Of a DNA stretch of 64,000 bases, positions 58,211-64,000 are shown piece after piece. Origin of the DNA: Flavobacterium sp. (GTDB lineage Bacteria > Bacteroidota > Bacteroidia > Flavobacteriales > Flavobacteriaceae); NCBI RefSeq assembly GCF_017744675.1, contig NZ_JAGIAV010000001.1, forward strand, positions 800,907 to 864,906, read 5' to 3'. Made by a program: the position numbers and the translations under genes. A model generated the notes under the pieces. The model made no database searches and was not told the DNA's origin. It saw only the letters and a list, made by a program, of their open reading frames with translations. How positions within the stretch are numbered: the stretch's first letter is position 1; the number at the start of each line of letters is the position of its first letter.

Positions 58211-61200
58211 ATGTATTTAATATTCGATACCGAAACCACCGGATTACCAAAACGCTGGGATGCCCCAATAACTGACTCTGATAACTGGCCTCGATGTATA
58301 CAGATCGCTTGGCAGCTTCATGACGAAATGGGACAGCTTGTCGAGCATCAGGATTATTTAGTAAAACCAGAAGGATTTAATATTCCCTATGATGCTGAGC
58401 GTATTCACGGAATCTCGACTGAATTGGCTGAAGCCGACGGAATCACTTTGGCTGAAGTTTTAGAGAAATTCAATATTGCATTAGGAAAAGCAAAATTTAT
58501 TGTAGGTCAGAACTTAGGTTTTGACGTTAATATTATGGGAGCCGAATTCCATAGAATGGGAGTAGATTCTACTATGGCTTCAATTCCCGTTCTGGATACC
58601 TGTACCGAAGTTACTGCTTCTTTATTGCAGCTTCCTGGAGGTCGTGGAGGAAAATTCAAACTTCCAACTTTAACGGAGTTGCACAGCTATCTTTTCGATC
58701 AGCCTTTCGCGGAAGCGCACAATGCAACTGCCGACGTTGAGGCAACTACGCGTTGTTTCTTAGAATTGGTTAGAAGAGAAATTTTCACCAAAGAAGAACT
58801 GGATGTTCCAAAGGAGTATTTCAAAGATTTTCAACAAAGAAATCCGCAGCCATTTCAGCTTATTGGTTTAAAGCATATTAATCTAAAAGCGGCTTCTGAT
58901 AAAATCAGAGAACAGCTGAAAGCTTTAGCGGGAGAAGGTCAGCAGACTGTTGTTTCAGAAGAAGATAAAGCTGATTTCAAAGCAGCAAAATTTGCACATT
59001 TACATAATCATACCCAGTTTTCGGTTCTTCAATCGACAATCGGTGTTGGAAATATTGTGGCAGCTGCCGCTAAAAACGGAATGCCAGCCGTGGCAATGAC
59101 AGATACCGGAAACATGATGGGAGCTTTCCATTTTGTGAGTGCTGTTATGAACCACAATAAAGGAGCTTCCGCTAAAAATAAAGCTTTGGTTGAAGCTGGA
59201 GAAGAGCCAACAGAAACTGAAATCAAACCAATCGTAGGTTGTGAATTTAATATCTGTGACAACCACTTAGATAAGAGCAAAAAAGACAACGGTTATCAAG
59301 TTGTTTTAATGGCTAAGAATAAAGCAGGATATCACAATTTGGCCAAAATGGCTTCGATTGCCTATACTGACGGATTTTATTATGTTCCTAGAATTGACAG
59401 AAAGATCGTTGAGCAATACAAAGGCGATATCATGGTTTTGTCTGGGAATTTATATGGAGAAATTCCGAGTAAAATCTTGAATATTGGTGAAAACCAGGCG
59501 GAAGAAGCTTTAATTTGGTGGAAAGAACAATTTGGCGAAGACTTCTATCTGGAAGTGATGCGCCACAATCAGGAAGATGAAAACCGTGTTAACAAAACCT
59601 TGATTGAGTTTTCTCAAAAGCACAATGTCAAGCTGATTGCAACTAACAATACGTATTATTTAAATAAAGAAGATGCCAATGCACACGACATTTTGCTGTG
59701 TGTAAAAGACGGTGAAAAGCAAGCTACGCCAATTGGTCGTGGTCGTGGTTACCGTTACGGACTTCCAAATCAGGAGTATTATTTCAAGTCGCAAGACGAG
59801 ATGAAAAAGCTTTTTGCCGATCTGCCAGAAGCGATTATAAATATTCAGGAAGTTATAGATAAAGTGGAAGGATATTCACTTTATCGTGATGTATTGCTTC
59901 CGAAGTTCGATATTCCAGACGAATTTGTTGATCCAGAAGATGAAAAAGATAATGGTGTTCGCGGTGAAAACGCTTATTTACGTCATCTCACCATGGAAGG
60001 AGCTAAGAGAAGATATGGTGAAATTACCGAATCGATTCAGGAACGTCTGGATTTTGAGTTAATGACGATTTCGAATTCTGGATATCCAGGTTATTTCTTG
60101 ATTGTACAGGATTTCATTGCCGAAGCTAGAAAAATGGACGTTTCGGTAGGGCCAGGACGTGGTTCTGCAGCCGGATCTGCGGTTGCTTACTGTCTCGGAA
60201 TTACCAATATTGACCCCATTAAATACGACTTACTTTTTGAGCGTTTCTTAAATCCTGACCGTGTATCGATGCCCGATATTGATATCGACTTTGATGACGA
60301 GGGTCGTGGACGTGTAATGGAATACGTAATCAACAAATACGGTCAAAAACAGGTAGCACAAATTATCACGTATGGTAAAATGGCAACCAAATCGGCAATT
60401 CGTGATACGGCTCGTGTATTGGATTTACCCTTATTTGAAGCCGATAGAATTGCAAAACTGATTCCGGGAATGATGCCGTCAAAATGGAATTTGGCGCGTT
60501 TTATTTCAGAAAGTGAAGAAGAGGTTAAAAAAGCGCTTCGTTCTGACGAATTTGACAATGTAAAAGAATTAATCGCGATTGCCAATGAAGATGATTTGGC
60601 AGGAGAGACCATTCAGCAGGCAAAAATCCTTGAAGGATCGATGCGTAACACGGGTATTCACGCCTGCGGTGTAATCATTACACCGTCGGATATTACAAAC
60701 TATGTTCCGGTTACAACAGCAAAAGATTCAGATTTATATGTAACACAGTTCGATAACTCGGTTGCAGAAAGTGCCGGATTGCTGAAAATGGACTTCTTGG
60801 GTCTGAAGACCCTTACACTGATAAAAGATACTGTAAAACTGGTAAAATACAGAACAGGAATCGAACTGGATCCAGATACCTTTCCAATTGATGATGAAGA
60901 AACGTATGCGCTTTTCCAAAGAGGTGAAACTGTTGGAATCTTCCAATACGAGTCGCCTGGGATGCAGAAATACATGAAAGATCTGAAACCAACGGTATTT
61001 GGAGATTTAATTGCGATGAACGCTTTGTATCGTCCAGGGCCTTTAGAGTATATCCCGTCTTTCGTTCGAAGAAAAAATGGTGACGAAGAAATCAAATATG
61101 ACTTAGATGCGTGTGCCGAATATTTATCAGAAACCTACGGAATTACAGTTTACCAAGAGCAGGTAATGCTTTTGTCTCAGTCTTTGGCAGGATTTACAAA

Positions 61201-62749
61201 GGGTGAGGCCGACGTTTTGCGTAAAGCGATGGGTAAGAAACAGAAAGATGTACTTGATAAAATGAAGCCGAAGTTTGTTGAGCAAGCTGCTGCAAAAGGT
61301 CATGACGCTAAGATTCTGGAAAAAATTTGGAAAGACTGGGAAGCCTTTGCGAGTTATGCCTTCAACAAATCGCACTCGACTTGTTATGCATGGATTGCAT
61401 ACCAGACGGCTTATTTGAAAGCGCATTTTCCTGCAGAATATATGGCAGCAGTACTTTCAAATAACATGAACGATATCAAACAGGTTTCTTTCTTTATGGA
61501 AGAATGTAAACGTATGGGATTGCAGGTTTTGGGCCCATGTGTAAATGAATCGTACTATAAATTTACGGTAAACGATGACTATGCTGTTCGTTTCGGAATG
61601 GGAGCTATTAAAGGAGTAGGAGCAGGAGCTGTAGAGACTATAGTAGAAAACAGAAAAGACGGAAGATATAAATCGATTTTTGATTTAGCGAAGCGAATTG
61701 ACCTTCGTGCAGCCAACAAAAAAGCGATTGAGAATTTAGCATTAGCAGGTGGTTTTGATTCTTTTGAAGGAACTACCAGAGCGCAATATTTCCATGATGA
61801 TGGTGACGGAATCACTTTCTATGAAAAAGCAATGCGCTACGGATCGAAATTTCAGGAAAATGAAAACTCATCTCAGGTAAGTTTATTTGGAGAAACAAGT
61901 GAAGTGCAAATTGCAGAACCGGTGGTGCCGCCATGTGAAGACTGGAGTACAATGGAAAAACTGGCTAAAGAAAAAGAGGTTGTCGGAATCTATATTTCTG
62001 GGCATCCGCTTGATGATTTTAGGTTTGAGATGAAATACTTCTGCAATGCCCGATTAGAAGCATTGAAAAGCATGAATGAATATGTTGGAAAGAATTTACA
62101 TTTTGCCGGAATTATCAATAACGTGCAGCATCGTGTTGCCAAAAACGGAAAAGGTTGGGCAGCTTTCAATTTAGAGGGTTATGATGAAAGTTATGAGTTT
62201 AAGATTTTTGGGGAAGAATATTTAAAATTCCGCCATTTCTTAATTCAGAACAATTTTGCCTTTTTGAAAATATTGATCAAAGATGGTTGGGTAAATCACG
62301 ATACAGGTAAAAAGTCTGATCCTAGAATGCAGTTTGTAGAGATTCGCCAATTGCAGGATATTCTAGAAGCATTCGCCAAGAAACTAATTGTTTTACTAAA
62401 TATTAAGGACCTTCACCCTGAATTTATACATAAACTGAGTCATTTATTTAATGAAAATAAAGGAGAGAATTCTGTGACTTTTGAAATCATGGAATTAGAA
62501 AAAATAAAAAAACTGGTTGAGGTAGAAACACCAACAGACTTTGAAGATTCTGAAGATGCTGTTTTTGATGGAGATGATGAAAATGAAGATGTCGCACTAG
62601 AGGATACAAAAATACAGGCTGTAAATGAAGTAGAAGAGATAAAAGTAGTAACCAAATTGACAATGCCAAGCCGTCGCTTGAAGGTTAAAATTTCAGCTGA
62701 ATTATTGCAGGAACTGGAGAAAATGCAGATTAATTTTAAATTGAACTAA
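58211..62749 (+). CDS. dnaE: DNA polymerase III alpha subunit with fused DnaQ exonuclease
   Basis: A 1512-aa replicative polymerase. Residues 1-210 are a DEDDh 3'-5' exonuclease: FDTETTG, GQNLGFDVNIM, HNATADVEATT. The PHP domain follows (AHLHNHTQFSVLQSTIG, near 265). The polymerase core has GPGRGSAAGSAVAY and the catalytic Asp triplet in MPDIDIDFDDEGRG near residue 700. Next come the fingers (GGxHACGVIITP-like GIHACGVIITP), tandem HhH, and a C-terminal OB fold (LHFAGIINNVQHRVAKNGKG). The fused proofreading domain removes the need for a separate epsilon subunit and is usual in Bacteroidota. The ATG at 58211 begins MYLIFDTETTG; the frame extends six codons to a TTG, which is unlikely. Confidence 0.97.
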   Translation: MYLIFDTETTGLPKRWDAPITDSDNWPRCIQIAWQLHDEMGQLVEHQDYLVKPEGFNIPYDAERIHGISTELAEADGITLAEVLEKFNIALGKAKFIVGQNLGFDVNIMGAEFHRMGVDSTMASIPVLDTCTEVTASLLQLPGGRGGKFKLPTLTELHSYLFDQPFAEAHNATADVEATTRCFLELVRREIFTKEELDVPKEYFKDFQQRNPQPFQLIGLKHINLKAASDKIREQLKALAGEGQQTVVSEEDKADFKAAKFAHLHNHTQFSVLQSTIGVGNIVAAAAKNGMPAVAMTDTGNMMGAFHFVSAVMNHNKGASAKNKALVEAGEEPTETEIKPIVGCEFNICDNHLDKSKKDNGYQVVLMAKNKAGYHNLAKMASIAYTDGFYYVPRIDRKIVEQYKGDIMVLSGNLYGEIPSKILNIGENQAEEALIWWKEQFGEDFYLEVMRHNQEDENRVNKTLIEFSQKHNVKLIATNNTYYLNKEDANAHDILLCVKDGEKQATPIGRGRGYRYGLPNQEYYFKSQDEMKKLFADLPEAIINIQEVIDKVEGYSLYRDVLLPKFDIPDEFVDPEDEKDNGVRGENAYLRHLTMEGAKRRYGEITESIQERLDFELMTISNSGYPGYFLIVQDFIAEARKMDVSVGPGRGSAAGSAVAYCLGITNIDPIKYDLLFERFLNPDRVSMPDIDIDFDDEGRGRVMEYVINKYGQKQVAQIITYGKMATKSAIRDTARVLDLPLFEADRIAKLIPGMMPSKWNLARFISESEEEVKKALRSDEFDNVKELIAIANEDDLAGETIQQAKILEGSMRNTGIHACGVIITPSDITNYVPVTTAKDSDLYVTQFDNSVAESAGLLKMDFLGLKTLTLIKDTVKLVKYRTGIELDPDTFPIDDEETYALFQRGETVGIFQYESPGMQKYMKDLKPTVFGDLIAMNALYRPGPLEYIPSFVRRKNGDEEIKYDLDACAEYLSETYGITVYQEQVMLLSQSLAGFTKGEADVLRKAMGKKQKDVLDKMKPKFVEQAAAKGHDAKILEKIWKDWEAFASYAFNKSHSTCYAWIAYQTAYLKAHFPAEYMAAVLSNNMNDIKQVSFFMEECKRMGLQVLGPCVNESYYKFTVNDDYAVRFGMGAIKGVGAGAVETIVENRKDGRYKSIFDLAKRIDLRAANKKAIENLALAGGFDSFEGTTRAQYFHDDGDGITFYEKAMRYGSKFQENENSSQVSLFGETSEVQIAEPVVPPCEDWSTMEKLAKEKEVVGIYISGHPLDDFRFEMKYFCNARLEALKSMNEYVGKNLHFAGIINNVQHRVAKNGKGWAAFNLEGYDESYEFKIFGEEYLKFRHFLIQNNFAFLKILIKDGWVNHDTGKKSDPRMQFVEIRQLQDILEAFAKKLIVLLNIKDLHPEFIHKLSHLFNENKGENSVTFEIMELEKIKKLVEVETPTDFEDSEDAVFDGDDENEDVALEDTKIQAVNEVEEIKVVTKLTMPSRRLKVKISAELLQELEKMQINFKLN

Positions 62750-62860
62750 AAAATTAACAGTTAAATTTTAAACACATGTTAAATTTTTGTGTTAAAAATA
62801 TGCATGCATAATACTTTTTTAGTAATATTGCCCAAAATTACAACGTTTTCGTTCCAAGTC

Positions 62861-62905
62861 TAACTTTGCAAACTATAAGAATATGTTAAATATAGTCTAA
62901 GTTTG
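62861..62905 (+). promoter_or_regulatory. two -7 boxes upstream of the barrel gene
   Basis: TAACTTTG (62861-62868) and TAAGTTTG (62898-62905) both match TAnnTTTG. Neither has an exact TTG at 17-23 nt. Confidence 0.4.
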
Positions 62906-62927
62906 TATAAATCAATAAATCAAAATT

Positions 62928-63899
62928 ATGAAAAAGAACCTATTATTATTAGGATTATTAGTTTGCTCAATGACCACAATGGCGCAAACAGAAAAAGCAG
63001 AAAAACCAGAAAGCTGGTATTTCAAATTAGGAGCATCATATTTCAATCAAACAGCTTCAACAGAATTTCCAGTTGTTGGTGGTCAACTACCAAATAGGGA
63101 TGTTTATGAAGGTACTTTAGCTAATAATAGATTGGTTTCAAGAGAAAGTGTAACAGGTTCTTTTGGACAAGGTTTTAGAAGTGGAATTACTGGAGGTTAC
63201 CGTTTTTCTACACGTTTAGGAGTTGAATTGTCTGCTAACTATTATGTTAGTAATGAGAAAACAATGTCTCAAACAACAAATAGACTTGCTAATCCAACTA
63301 CAGCAAGTGCAACTACTCCAGCTACCTATGTGAGTTTTACAGCAGAGGGACAAATTAAAGCTTTTGATTTGGCTCCTGCAATTGTAATGTTTCTAGGAGA
63401 GGCTCATGGTTTTGAACCTTACACTAAAGTTGGAGTTATTGTTCCTGTACATGGGACATTGGATATTAAAACAAATAGAGAATATACAACATTCGTCGGC
63501 GCAAATCAAGTTGCTAAAACTGATGCATACTCAAAAGATGTGGTGAAACCTAATGCTACAATTGGTTTTATGGCGGCTTTAGGTACTTCTTATAAATTAG
63601 GAAAAAACCTATCTGCTTTTGCTGAATTAGAATACCGTAACTTTACAGTACATGGTAAAACGAAAGAAACAACGGAATATACTGAAAACGGTGTGGATAA
63701 ATTAAATACTAATACAAACTTTAGAGTTGGTTCAACGGCTTCAAATCATACTCATTATGTAGATCGCTTAGACACAAATTCAAACAATGCTTTGACTAAT
63801 CCAAATGGTGTTGATCAAAGTAAACCAATGGATGAGTTAAGCTCTTACGTTGGTATTTCTGGTTTAGGATTAACATTAGGTATCAAATACAGTCTATAA
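62928..63899 (+). CDS. outer-membrane beta-barrel protein
   Basis: A 323-aa protein. The signal peptide LLLLGLLVCSMTTMAQ is cut near residue 20. Barrel strands with alternating aromatics follow (WYFKLGASYFNQ, GYRFSTRLGVELSANYYVSN, FEPYTKVGVIVPVHG, LSAFAELEYRNFTVHG), ending in the C-terminal strand LGLTLGIKYSL. OmpW/OmpA-barrel-like size, probably 8 strands. Function unknown. Monocistronic, with a strong terminator. Confidence 0.88.
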   Translation: MKKNLLLLGLLVCSMTTMAQTEKAEKPESWYFKLGASYFNQTASTEFPVVGGQLPNRDVYEGTLANNRLVSRESVTGSFGQGFRSGITGGYRFSTRLGVELSANYYVSNEKTMSQTTNRLANPTTASATTPATYVSFTAEGQIKAFDLAPAIVMFLGEAHGFEPYTKVGVIVPVHGTLDIKTNREYTTFVGANQVAKTDAYSKDVVKPNATIGFMAALGTSYKLGKNLSAFAELEYRNFTVHGKTKETTEYTENGVDKLNTNTNFRVGSTASNHTHYVDRLDTNSNNALTNPNGVDQSKPMDELSSYVGISGLGLTLGIKYSL

Positions 63900-63931
63900 T
63901 TTTTTTATAGAAGTTTTATAGTTTTTTGAAG

Positions 63932-63969
63932 AAAAGGATATTCGAGAGAATATCCTTTTTTATTTTTTT
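63932..63969 (+). terminator. terminator of the barrel gene
   Basis: AAAAGGATATTC (63932-63943), GAGA loop, GAATATCCTTTT (63948-63959), then a T-rich run. Confidence 0.88.
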
Positions 63970-63973
63970 TTGC

Positions 63974-64000
63974 TTGTCATTGCGAGGAATGAAGCAATCT
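63974..64000. repeat. TTGTCATTGCGAGGAATGAAGCAATC arm (truncated by the window)
   Basis: The closing bases TTGTCATTGCGAGGAATGAA plus GCAATC match a very widespread bacterial intergenic palindrome word and resemble the TGTCATCCTGA elements at 15579 and 18898. The other arm would lie beyond the window. Confidence 0.5.

Noticed and set aside
60700..61095. 131-codon minus-strand frame within dnaE
   Set aside because: Antisense shadow of a highly conserved polymerase region.

Overview
The window is a chromosomal segment of a Bacteroidota bacterium, very probably a Flavobacterium. The evidence is the low G+C content, repeated promoter elements of the flavobacterial type (TTG, 17-23 nt, TAnnTTTG), a leuCDAB-type leucine cluster, a ribosomal protein S16 with a long Ala/Glu-rich tail, a DnaE polymerase with a fused N-terminal DnaQ exonuclease, and many palindromic intergenic repeats. 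All assignments come from reading the sequence; no database was searched.

Layout. 0-5.2 kb: end of an RND efflux adaptor, its permease, and a TetA-like MFS pump. 5.3-15.4 kb: an envelope-protease locus. On the minus strand it has a lipoprotein, a PKD/beta-barrel protein, a TPR-CHAT protease and an overlapping retropepsin-like protease. On the plus strand it has an ECF-type sigma factor, a TPR anti-sigma-like membrane protein and an S41 peptidase. Three GGTAACAA motifs in one orientation precede the minus-strand genes. 15.8-18.8 kb: TatD hydrolase, acyltransferase, asparaginase. 19.1-21.3 kb: divergent MFS/LysR pair. 21.4-22.75 kb: tRNA-Ser(GGA) followed by a one-gene RhuM island ending in a copy of the tRNA 3' end. 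22.9-25.3 kb: GNAT, nitrilase and AraC genes.

25.4-31.6 kb: a very compact seven-gene operon with an AdoMet decarboxylase-like protein, DUF4178, a small membrane protein, DUF350, a membrane-fused spermidine-synthase-like enzyme, a Tat-exported FAD oxidoreductase and a polytopic membrane protein. 31.8-36.0 kb: SGNH lipoprotein, ABM-domain protein, AraC regulator, DUF3050 and acyl-CoA dehydrogenase.

36.1-47.0 kb: a peptide-secretion locus. A TPR/AraC membrane regulator is followed by two unannotated GG-leader peptides on the minus strand. Then come a C39-like/VKOR/thioredoxin fusion, four small Cys-containing precursor peptides (one of 43 aa), a decayed fifth peptide, a C39-peptidase ABC exporter, an HlyD adaptor and a second S41 peptidase. 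The parts fit together as oxidative folding of peptides, leader cleavage during export, and envelope proteolysis. This is the strongest candidate for an undescribed system.

47-64 kb: housekeeping genes (trmN6-like, rimM, rpsP, a DUF6252-type lipoprotein, an RRM protein, leuB, leuA-like, leuD, leuC, AraC, SDR, dnaE) and an outer-membrane beta-barrel protein. Dispersed palindromes occur throughout: a TTTGTCAAAG terminator family, TCATCCTGA palindromes, GCTCCAGCGGAG, AGCCCCGATAGT and CACAGAGATTCGC elements.
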